From assembly GCA_000277445.1 (NCBI GenBank), contig AJWJ01000338.1, positions 1-25,266 of the forward strand: DNA of 25,266 nt, given 5' to 3'. This DNA is from Polysphondylium violaceum (lineage: Eukaryota; Evosea; Eumycetozoa; Dictyosteliales; Dictyosteliaceae). Position 1 is the first letter of the stretch, and each line of letters begins with the position of its first letter. This document shows, piece after piece, positions 1-9,246 of this stretch. Made by a program: the position numbers and the translations under genes. Under the pieces are notes generated by a model, which had not been told where the DNA came from, did not search any database, and saw only the letters and a program-made list of their open reading frames with translations.

Positions 1-883
1 AAAAAACGAATGAATGTTTATTTTTATAAATTTAAAGTTTTTATGTTTTGAAAATCATGCCAAATAACTCCATCCATTACAAATAGGAATGAGTCGTGTC
101 CCATAATATTATTCTGGTATTTAATATTATATAAAAACAATAAATAAAGATCATCTTATCCAGTCTGTTTTGAGCACTCATTCTCACCACAATAGAAGCC
201 TTTTGTATTGTGTTTTATTATCATTCATGTGTATCATATATTGGACCAAAACTAAAGATAGTATTAAAATAGATTCTTTACAAGATCTATGATTATTCGG
301 TGGTTTTTTAACTTTCAAGAATTAAATTTTATTTATATATTATATTTTTGAACTAAAAAAAAAAAAAAAGAAAACCAACCCAAATAGATAGAAAGTTAGG
401 AAGGGTATGAACACAAAGAAAATATTGGTTTGAGCTACATTTTATTATAAAAGTTTCAATTACACTAAGTTTTCAACAAGAAATGTTGAACAAACAAAAG
501 AATATTTATTTATATAATTTATTTTTGTGAAGAAGCAAACCTCTTTCTGGTTTACTTTTTTATTATTTGTTCGTTGGTTACAATAGCTATGGCGGGGCGA
601 ATTCTAAACATCTCTATTTCATTGGTTATTTTTCTATTATCAAAAGCAAGCTTATTCATATTAAATATCTCAAGATAACTATTAATATTATTACAAGAGG
701 GGCTTATGGAGTACTAATATATTTCTTTGAATTTAATTGGGAAAAACTATACTATATAAAAAAATTTTAATATTTTTACTTTCCCTGTTTAATTTGGTCC
801 CAAATTAAAGTATTATTTACAAGTGAGTATTGAGAATCTTTTGATACAATAATAAAGAGTTTATTATTATTATTTTTGTTGAG
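1..883. other. Intergenic A+T-rich region, no supported gene
   Basis: I see no convincing coding region here. A 67-codon open frame at 567-770 begins and ends in low-complexity A+T sequence and has no recognisable motif. The stretch holds poly-A runs near 355-370 and an octamer TCCCATAA at 99-106 followed by a 7-bp hairpin (CACAATA at 188-194 with TATTGTG at 206-212), discussed as a weak small-RNA idea. The last ~100 bases are the likely 3' flank of the minus-strand ankyrin-like gene. Confidence 0.6.
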
Positions 884-2668
884 TCAATTACAATATTTTA
901 CAAGGTCTTTTATAGTTAGACAAAAATCTCTGGGTAAAAGATAATCCACACAATCATACTTTTGAGATAACATTGCTTGCTCAGTTAGTGGGCGAAGAGG
1001 GAGATCGTATTGACGATGGTTTTCTAAAATGTACTTTATAATACTACAACTACCGGTACTTGCTGCTTCTTCCAAGAGCATTGTGTATTCCTCTTGTGTG
1101 GGGATACGCAGACCTTTGTCATAGAGATACTGTAGTGTGAGTATTCTACCTCCTCTGATAGCACCTCTAAATGCGCCTGTAAAGTGTATTGGGTCATTTG
1201 ATAGTTGATACATTGTTTCAAACATCAATGTAAATAATCTTGTGTTTTGGACAGTGCATCTCTGTGCAAAGAACTCCAATGCTTTGGCGAGACAAGGCAT
1301 CATGTCTAGAGTTGGTGGACAGATGGCAATCACTGTTCTTAATGTTTTTAGTGAACAAAGAGGCGGGATCGAGAGTGTTGACCATATTCTAGTTTTCTCA
1401 AAGTTAACGCCACACTCGTGATAAAGGTACAACAAAACATCTGGATTGTTGTTTTGGTGTACACAACTGATGATAGTATTGATATGAAAATATATATCCT
1501 TGTCTATGCCAATTCTACCCCATATATATTTAAAAGCCTCTAGATTTTCTGTGGATTTAAAAAGATCTAGGACTTCAAGTGGTGTGCGAAGTGTATCGAC
1601 AATGTACTCTATAAGAGGTATATCATCAAATGGTGGAGGGTTGACATACGATAGACGAAAATGACTCGGTAACTTGAGAGTGGGCATGATTGCCTTGAAC
1701 TTTTGATAAACTTGAAACTTACGATTTTGGAGAGCATAAAAAGACATCTGATTCAAATGGCTTAGATTCAATAGATTATTGTCCATCACGTGATTAATCA
1801 TATCTTCGGTTGGGTGGCGGACAAGGTCGTTAAAGGGGTTACCCAAGAGGGTGAAACTGTAAACATTGAGAAACGACAAATCAAATGTTTTGAATAAATG
1901 CATGTATATCTCGAGACCATTGGCCTTTACAGCGGCCGAAAACAATCTTGCCAAAAGATTATTGGTGTAAAAGTCTTTTTTCCTGTAGCCAAAGAAAAAG
2001 AATGATTCGGCAAAGTATAGAGAAATCAATTTGAACACTTCAATAGAGCCTGTCTCTGCAGAGCTGACCAACACTGATTCTTTATCTTCCAACGTCATGT
2101 TATTGAAGAGGTTCTTGTTGAAAATATCTTTAATATACTGGGTATTTTTTGTTGATATGGTTTCTTGGATGATGCCTTTATAACTATAGGGATGCAAAAA
2201 CCCAAACATCTCTGTTTTAAACTTTGCGACAATGTCCATGTACCCCTTTGAGCAAATGGATTCAAAAAAACTAATACTTTTCCAAAACTGTTTTCTCTTT
2301 TGCTGTAAGAGATACTGCAGTGCCTTGTAATTTCCTTGTTGTGAACAATAGTACAAAACATCGTCAACTTTGCCAAGCATAGAAAATGATTCATCATCCA
2401 GTTGTTCAATGATTCCAACAAAGAGATCTATATCTTGTAAGGCCAAAAGTGCTTTTACACCATCCACTCCATCCAGATACAAGTATTCTTTATTGGCCAG
2501 CTTTAGTTTAATTAGCTGATAATACTTTCTATCTAGCAAGAAACTTAATTTTACACAGTATTTATAATTGATTGTCCGACAATTGAGCCCATGAGCCACC
2601 TGTTGGAATACCTTTTTCCTCAAAAAAGAATCTAAAAATACAACTTGTCTAAACAAACTATCCATCAT
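884..2668 (-). CDS. Dictyostelid ankyrin-repeat-like protein
   Basis: Single-exon gene of 594 residues. The start at 2668 is the first of two adjacent Met codons and is followed by a typical N-terminus of a large dictyostelid family (LFRQVVF, then a hydrophobic, aromatic segment). Degenerate ankyrin-like helical pairs run through the whole protein, for example GNYKALQYLLQQ, GYMDIVAKF, GSIEVFKLI, GRILTLQYLYDKG and GSCSIIKYILENH. Ankyrin repeats usually mediate protein-protein contacts; the partner is unknown. There is no signal peptide, membrane segment or added catalytic domain. It ends with TGA, whereas the other genes here end with TAA, and its base composition looks less A+T rich than its neighbours. 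It is head-to-head with the chaperonin gene, with a 183-bp shared promoter gap. Family assignment is from pattern; the individual repeats are divergent and a profile search would be needed to count them. Confidence 0.75.
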   Translation of the reverse strand: MMDSLFRQVVFLDSFLRKKVFQQVAHGLNCRTINYKYCVKLSFLLDRKYYQLIKLKLANKEYLYLDGVDGVKALLALQDIDLFVGIIEQLDDESFSMLGKVDDVLYYCSQQGNYKALQYLLQQKRKQFWKSISFFESICSKGYMDIVAKFKTEMFGFLHPYSYKGIIQETISTKNTQYIKDIFNKNLFNNMTLEDKESVLVSSAETGSIEVFKLISLYFAESFFFFGYRKKDFYTNNLLARLFSAAVKANGLEIYMHLFKTFDLSFLNVYSFTLLGNPFNDLVRHPTEDMINHVMDNNLLNLSHLNQMSFYALQNRKFQVYQKFKAIMPTLKLPSHFRLSYVNPPPFDDIPLIEYIVDTLRTPLEVLDLFKSTENLEAFKYIWGRIGIDKDIYFHINTIISCVHQNNNPDVLLYLYHECGVNFEKTRIWSTLSIPPLCSLKTLRTVIAICPPTLDMMPCLAKALEFFAQRCTVQNTRLFTLMFETMYQLSNDPIHFTGAFRGAIRGGRILTLQYLYDKGLRIPTQEEYTMLLEEAASTGSCSIIKYILENHRQYDLPLRPLTEQAMLSQKYDCVDYLLPRDFCLTIKDLVKYCN

Positions 2669-2763
2669 TTAAATGTTTAGGTAAACTTTGATACATGATT
2701 TGTAAACAAAATCTATTAATTTGAATAATAAATAGATTTGTGTGAATAGAGGAGAATTGTAAA

Positions 2764-2830
2764 CCAAGGGACCTTTTTCAAAAAAAAATTTTCAAAAAAA
2801 AAATCAAAGGACCTTTTTCAAAAAAAAAAG
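2764..2830. repeat. Direct repeat in divergent promoter
   Basis: Two copies of a unit reading GGACCTTTTTCAAAAAAAA lie 40 bases apart (cores at 2769-2788 and 2809-2828). Each core, AAGGACCTTTTT, is itself almost palindromic. They sit in the short gap between the ankyrin-like gene and the chaperonin-like gene, just upstream of the latter's start, so they may be promoter elements or a simple tandem duplication. Confidence 0.5.
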
Positions 2831-2851
2831 TGTTGAAAAGAAACCACCCCA

Positions 2852-4637
2852 ATGAAAGAAAACTATGAAGGATTGGATATATTTAAAAAGATATCGTCAT
2901 TATTAGAAAGTAGTTATGGTGTGAACGGGAAATCTAAATTAATATCATTGGTTTTAGATTATAATCAAGATAGTAGTAATAACGATAGTAACAACAATAA
3001 TGTAAATAATGATAGTAGCAACAACAAAGTTCTTTTATCTACACAAAAAGTTTTATTAACAAATGGTATTTATTGGAAAAACATACTTTTTTAAAAACAC
3101 ATATTAATGAATTTATTTGTATAGATGGATTAACAATCATTAGATCACTATCAAATGATTCACCAATATATAATATTCTTTTACAGCAATGTACATTGAT
3201 AAAGAATCAATTTGGTGTCGGTGTATCACAATTTGTTATTATACTGAATGGTATATTACAGAGATCAATGAAACTAATGAAACAATACAACATTCATTCA
3301 AGTTTAATTATTGATATGTTGAGAAGATGTAAAACAACATTACTATCATCTGGGTTTGATAATTTAACAAGCATTAAACAAATTGATATAAAGAATGACA
3401 ACATTTTAGAATCTATTATAAAATCAAATTTATCTGGAAATGTACTTGGACATCATTCAAATACAGTATTAAAACTCATAAAACAATTGATGACTATAAT
3501 ACCATCTTTACAATCACAAAGATACTCTATACTTTCAATCATTGAAAATGATGAGATTACTCTCGATTCTAGTAACAGTAGTAATCTTAACAATACATCA
3601 TTGGACTCTAGCTTTGTATTGGATGGAATTATGTATCCAAAAACATTTACTTTTGCAGGCTCTGAAACATTATCCAAATCAATTTCAAATCCAAAAATAT
3701 TATTATTAAATAATCAAGTAAGCTATTAATATATTGTTTGTTTTATCTACACATTATTTATCTCTAACCAAACTATATTTCACAACAGATTGAATTAAAG
3801 AATCAAAATGAATATTCAAAAATAGAAATAGACCAAGTTGATCAATTTGTAGAATTTATAAACAGTGAGAAAAAGATAGTACTGGATCAATTGGCAAATG
3901 TGTATGACAACGATATACAAATGGTGTTGAACAAGAGAATGATTGGTGATTTGGCTATACAAGAATTTTCAAAACATATTCACAAGACAAAGAGACCAAT
4001 TCAGTGCAGCGGGAATATACCCGACGCCCAGATGAAATCGTTGCAAATAGCACTTGGTGGTGCGGTTCAGAGTACTTTAAATGATTTGTCAAAAGAGAGT
4101 AGATTCTATGGAACATGTAGACAATATCAACAAATCCTGATTGGTAAAAAGAAATATGAATGTTTTAGTGGCTGTGGCTCTCGATACGCCACCATAGTGC
4201 TCCGAGGCAGCAGTAGTAGATTTCTAGAGGAGGCCAAAACAGGCATTCAAGATTGCATCAAGGCAATCCAGACCATCGTCACTGACAAACACCAAGTGGC
4301 AATTGGAGGCGGTGCATTTGAAATTCAAGTATCAAAATACCTGCAATCCAGTATCGCAACACACAGTGGCAAAGAAAAGATTATTTTAAACAACATCATT
4401 TGTGAATCGATTGAATACCTCGTTCAACTAATTGGCGACAATAGTGGCCACAATGGTCTTCATCTCCTCAAACAACTACAATTGGACCCCGAGCCAAAGA
4501 GCATTAATATCCACAATGGTTCAACTCAATCTCTCGACTCGTCAAATATTTTTGAACCTCTCTCGAGTAAACTATCAATTTTAAACTCTTCTCTAGAAAT
4601 TGCTTCACTATTACTTCAAATAGATTTAGAGTCCTAA
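2852..4637 (+). CDS. Divergent CCT-eta (CCT7)-like group II chaperonin
   Basis: Three exons: 2852-3065, 3125-3717, 3789-4637, giving 551 residues, close to the usual ~545 of CCT7. The first join (59-nt intron) is diagnostic: it restores the conserved chaperonin motif TNDG at residues 70-73, which is broken if the sequence is read straight through. Further matches to CCT7 are VVLSKLPIGD-like MVLNKRMIGD (314-323), the GGxxQ segment, YxxFSGC, TIVLRG, and the ATP-site GGGAFE at 442-447. Of the three ATPase aspartates of chaperonins, the first (D72) and the third (D424, in QDCIKA) are kept, but the GDGTTS loop that carries the magnesium-binding Asp is GVGVSQ at 102-107, and the N-terminal LGPxG is YGVNG. 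An Asn/Ser-rich insert follows residue 40. This looks like a paralogue of CCT7, not the canonical ring subunit; weak or no ATP hydrolysis is an inference. It is somewhat reminiscent of the degenerate BBS-type chaperonins, but alignment favours eta. Confidence 0.82.
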
Positions 4638-5054
4638 TTATCAAATATGTCATATGCAATTTGTGACCACTTTACCAAAAATGTAAAAAAAAAAAAAAAA
4701 AAACAATAAGTAAGGTCCTCGTCTTTTTTTTTTTTACTAAGGTAATAAATCAGCTATTTGTATTATATTAATAAATATTTAAACAAAGGGTGACATAAAC
4801 ACTAATATCTCTTTAAAAACATATGTTATCTCCTATGTATTATAAAATCACTGTTATTTGTCAAGAAATATGACAAACTTTGTAACGTTTACGAAAATTT
4901 GTCGTGAAAAATTCAAATTTTTCATTTTTTTTGATTTTTTTTTTTGATTTTTTTTTTTTGAAAATTTTTTTCCGCGAGGCCCTCAATCGTTTAGAACGTA
5001 AAGTACAGATTGTCTGCGCTAAGGTTATCATCATTTACCCCCTATACATAGAGA
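4638..5054. other. Intergenic; T-rich promoter region of rpl18
   Basis: No gene seen. It contains a 19-base A run at 4685-4703, an 11-base T run near 4724, and at 4918-4970 a triple oligo-T block separated by GA dinucleotides. This is followed by an unusually G+C-rich patch (CCGCGAGGCCCTC, 4972-4984) about 70 bases before the proposed rpl18 start. Such T-rich blocks upstream of the start are typical of dictyostelid promoters. Confidence 0.4.
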
Positions 5055-5914
5055 ATGGTACGATATCATACATCCTTTATATATCACACCTATGTCATAT
5101 CATTCGTTGTTGATTCACATACACGATGAGAGGATTGATTCGATGTGTGGCGATTGATTGATGATTGATGTAGACATAGATTGATGAGACATTGTCATTC
5201 CAATACTAATACCAATACACATATAGGCCGTTGATAGATCACACAGATTCGCAAGAAAGACTGGCAGAAAGACTCTCGTCAGTCAAAACCCATATCTTGC
5301 TCTTTTAGTCAAGGTAAATTTCATTATAATTAGAGATGATTGAGGATTGAAACAGGTCTTTCTTTAGGTTACAAACAGGATTGTGATGAAACAAGATTGA
5401 TTTAGTTTGATTGTGATTATGATGTGTAGCAGGAACTAACAAACCTATCATACTATAGTTATACAAGTTCTTAGCTCGTAGAACCAACTCTAAATTCAAC
5501 AAGATCGTCTTAAAGAGATTATTCCACACCAAAACCAACAGACCACCAGTATCTCTTTCTAGAATCGCAAACTTGATGAAAGACAGAAAGCAAGGTAAGA
5601 TCGCTGTTGTCGTTGGTACCGTTGTTGATGACGAAAGACTTTTAGACGTTCCAAAATTAACTGTCTGTGCTCTTAGATTCACCGAATCTGCTCGTTCTCG
5701 TATCGTCAAAGCTGGTGGTCAAGTCCTCTCATTCGATCAATTTGCTCTCTTAAGACCAAGAGGTAACAACACTTTCCTCATCAAGGGTGTTGTCAAAGCT
5801 AGAGAAGTCTACAAACACTTTGGTCGTGCTCCAGGTCTCCCAGGATCACACACCAGACCATACGTTAGATCTGAAGGTAGAAAGTTCGAAAGAGCTAGAT
5901 CCCCAAGAAACTAA
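5055..5914 (+). CDS. rpl18: 60S ribosomal protein eL18 (RPL18)
   Basis: Large-subunit ribosomal protein of about 181 residues. Exon 3 (5459-5914) and exon 2 (5227-5313) are well supported: joined they read [11 protein letters not shown] / [17 protein letters not shown], then [41 protein letters not shown] and the C-terminal [19 protein letters not shown], all hallmarks of eL18. The N-terminal exon is inferred: exon 2 opens with [11 protein letters not shown] directly after an AG, and the best upstream partner is the bare ATG at 5055-5057 followed by GT, giving MAVD (family: MGVD) and a 169-nt intron. An intron immediately behind the start codon is common in Dictyostelium ribosomal-protein genes. 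The third exon uses C-ending codons heavily (ACC, GTC, AAC), as expected for a highly expressed gene. The protein makes part of the large-subunit solvent side. An antisense 134-codon frame over it is a shadow. Confidence 0.9.
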
Positions 5915-6327
5915 GATTCTCTGTTGTTTGTTTCAATCAATAAATAATTTTATAAAAAAAAACAATCTTCCTCTATTCTTTTTTATTTTTTCTATTTATT
6001 ACATGTATTCAATATGAAATAATATAATATTAATAATAATATAATAATAACAATGGTTGTGGTGTGGGCATAATTTATTCATTTCCTGTTTTTTCCGCAC
6101 CACACCCCAGATATATTACAAATATTGAAAATATCAGCGTGCCAAAATTCAAACAAATAAAAAATTCTGCTAAAAGCATGCCACACGGGTTGGTGTTTTT
6201 TTATGGATTTAATTATCTTGGAATTTTTTTTCAAATCTTTTTTTTTTTTCTTTTTTATTTTTGTTTTTTCTAAAAGTATCTGTAATTATAATTATAGATA
6301 TCAATAACAACAGGGTTTTATTGGGAT
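5915..6327. other. Intergenic with paired GT-boxes
   Basis: The first 60 bases are the rpl18 3' flank, with an AATAAA-type polyadenylation signal at 5939-5944. The rest is the promoter of the zf-PARP/PBZ gene. It contains two GT-box-like blocks in opposite orientation, GGTTGTGGTGTGGG (6055-6068) and GCACCACACCCC (6097-6108), and T-rich tracts at 6225-6270 close to the start. Confidence 0.4.
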
Positions 6328-9113
6328 ATGTCTCATAATACATATAAAATAGAATATGCAGCTACAGCTAGATCACTATGCAAAGCTTCAAAGTGCAAAA
6401 AAGGAATTGAAAAAGGTGAACTTAGAATAGGAAAGGTTTATCCTTCCGATAGATTTGAACCCGACGGTGTTGCCACTGACTGGTTTCATGCAAAATGTTT
6501 GTTTGAGGTATGTGTGTTGTGTTGTACAAGTAAAGTAACAGGGTAACCATAGTGTGTGGTGTTTGTTTCTAATCATCAATGATATCATATACTATTTAGT
6601 CACAAAAAAAAGCGAGAAAAACAACAAAAAAAATAGAGGACATTGATGATCTTGCAGGTTACGATGATATCAAGCCATCTGATCAAAAGTTAATTTATGG
6701 TTTATTTGAAGGTATTTATTTATTTGACATGTACTGATATGAATTAAATTATGGATCTATACTTATGACTACTACACTCTGCACCGCTGCGACTCCTAGA
6801 ACAAAGAAAGTTTTTCTTGGGTAAGCCACAAAGTAAATCAAAGCCTAAAAAGAAAGATACCAGTAGTAAAGCTAGCAGTACTTGGATTGTAAAAGATGAG
6901 GATAATGACGATGGCGACGATGATGATAATAACAAGAGTCACGATAAAAGTAGAGATGAGGACGAAGACGATGAAGATGATATATTAAATGCTCCAGATT
7001 TAATGCCTACCAAATCAAAACAGACAAATAGTCATAGTTCACCTCATAAAGTACAACATAATAGTAATAGCAACAACAACAACAACAACAATAATAATAG
7101 TACTAAAAAGCCTCAACCTAAAAGTAAACAACAATCCCTTCAATCATTAATACCCAAACATTGGTCCTCTCTCGAGGAAATAATAGTGTCACAGGTAAAT
7201 ATTTATATATAATAGTTATTGGTGAGGAAATAGATACTAATGTATATCAACAACAACAATAGGATTCATATAAGGATTTTATAGGTGAAACAAAGAAATC
7301 CAATTATTTACCAAGTAATAATCAAATATTTGAGGCATTGGGCGCAATTGGTAAGCCAGAGAAATGTACAGTAGTGTTTTTAGGTCAAGCACCATTTAAC
7401 AAGAGTGAGTGGGCAAGTGGATTCTCTTATTGTGACAATTCAGCAAGCAATTGGAGATTAAATAATATTAGAGGTTCAACTAGAAATTTGGTAAAGGCAG
7501 CATTGTTGGACAAGGGTTACATAAACAAACAAGATGACATTGAAAACATCCAAGAGGTCTTGAAAGAGATTGATTTGCCATCCAACAGTGTTAAGGAATG
7601 GTTTGTGTCCACTGCCAAACAAGGTGTGCTCTGGCTAAACATGAGTTTGACAGCCAATAGTCAAGACGAAGGTCACCATGAACGTGCCAAACACGAGTCG
7701 TTTTGGTTGCCTGTCGTCTCAGAGATTATTCGTACGATATTTTATGCAAAGGTGGAATCAACCAAACAGGATGGCATTGTGTTTGTATTGTTGGGCAAAC
7801 ATTTCTCAGAGTTTAAAAAGGTGATTCAAAACCTTCATTCCGATATCATGGGTGCCGTGCCAATCCAAATCATTGAGGGTGTAAGTCCTGTGCTAGAGAC
7901 ATTTTTAAACAGCAATTACTTTAAATCCATAAACAAGGATCTCCAAGATCTCAATTCGACAGTCATTGATTGGTGGAGACCTAAACCTGATGACGATTAT
8001 GAAGAAGAGGAGGAAGAAGAGGAAGATGAAGAGAATGAAGTTGATGATCATCAACCAAGTGAAGAGGTGGAAGAGAAAGCACAAGTAAAGAGTAAAGTTC
8101 ATAGTCCAGATATAAACAATAGCAACAGCAGCAAAAACAAATTAGGTATACATCCCTCAGAGAGTATAATGCCATCAGAAGCATCAACCAATGTGTTTGA
8201 TATTAATTCAGTATTGAAATTAAAAACAGCAGCAGCCCCAATAGTACCTTCAACATCAGCATCTATATCTCCTCCCTCAACCCCAACTAAGAGTAACAAT
8301 AGTCAAAGTTTGCCAGCATCATCACCATCACCATCAACACCATCATCTAAACCAATTTGCGATTTAATTATGGAAGATGGATCGATTCTTCAATTGGAAG
8401 AAGGTAAAGAAGTTACATTGGGTAGAAATTTGCTTCCAGCTGAATGTAAAGATAAAGCAGTGAGTAGAAATCAAGCCAAAGTTACATTTAAAAAGGCTTT
8501 GGGTATATATTGTGTTGAATTAACACCTCTTGGTCAGAACCCAATGACACAAACTATTGACAATGAGCCAACCAATCTTCAAATCAATGTTCCTGTATTT
8601 TTAGAAGATGGTGAAACATTTTATCTTGTTTCCACTAAATATCCAATGAAGATTCGTTTCCCCAAAGGTGTACCAGGTGCCAGAAAAGATTCACCATCTA
8701 CATTATCCAAACCACCATCACAAAGTCCAGCTAAAAGTACACCGACAACAACCACCACAACCACAGCTTCATCCCAATCATCTCAATCATCATCATCATC
8801 CAATGCAAATAAAAACAACAAGAGAAAGAATGACTCTGACAATGAAGAAAAGACACCAAAGAAGCCTCAAGCACCAAAAAAGAAAAAGGCACCAAGTAAA
8901 AAGAAAAATGATGAGCCATATGATATGGACGAAGACTATGACGACTCTGATGATGATTATGTTCCACCCGATGATTTCGATAATGATGATTTTGATGATA
9001 GTTATACTATTCAAACAAGATCATCAGACAAGCCAATGTGTAAATACGGATCCGGTTGTTATAGAAAGAATCCAGAGCATTTAAAAGAGTTTAGACATCC
9101 AAAAAAGAAATAA
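6328..9113 (+). CDS. zf-PARP / degenerate UDG / FHA / PBZ DNA-damage protein
   Basis: Four exons (6328-6507, 6600-6711, 6800-7194, 7263-9113) give 845 residues; all junctions are in frame. Domains in order: (1) PARP-type zinc finger, residues ~5-60, ligands C18, C23, H54, C57 with FHAKC, which binds DNA breaks in PARP1 and ligase III; (2) acidic and Asn/Gln-rich linker; (3) family-1 uracil-DNA glycosylase fold, ~230-470, with AKQGVLWLN matching the UDG AKQGVLLLN and a DWWRP end like UDG's IDW. Here the catalytic GQDPYH is GQAPFN (270-275) and HPSPLS is GVSPVL (435-440), so the water-activating Asp and the catalytic His are both replaced; (4) FHA domain ~593-699 of PNKP/APLF type (LGRN, SRNQA, LGQNPMT, FYLVS), which binds CK2-phosphorylated XRCC1/XRCC4; (5) basic/acidic tail and a C-terminal PBZ finger (C822, C828, H835, H841; CYRKN), which binds poly(ADP-ribose). 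Likely role: nuclear PAR-dependent break-repair scaffold, APLF-like. Loss of glycosylase activity is inferred from residues. Confidence 0.88.
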
Positions 9114-9246
9114 ATACTATTTAACATAGTTGTTATATTATTGAATATATCTTATATTCTTATCATCCTAATTAAATATTGAAGATATAAAATTTAATTT
9201 AATTTAATTATTTATCTGATTACTATTACGATTTATTATTACTTAT

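Noticed and set aside
567-770. 67-codon open frame on the plus strand
   Set aside because: Composition is A/T-driven (Ile, Lys, Tyr, Phe), there is no motif, and it has no promoter or neighbouring exon that extends it.
3066-3124. Frameshift or pseudogene break in the chaperonin-like gene
   Set aside because: A GT..AG intron with the right phase restores the conserved TNDG motif, so the gene is intact.
5305-5709. 134-codon minus-strand frame over rpl18
   Set aside because: It is antisense to the conserved eL18 exons and spans the intron; no family resemblance.
8668-9084. 138-codon frame rich in His, Met and Gln
   Set aside because: It is the +1 shadow of the low-complexity tail and PBZ end of the repair gene.
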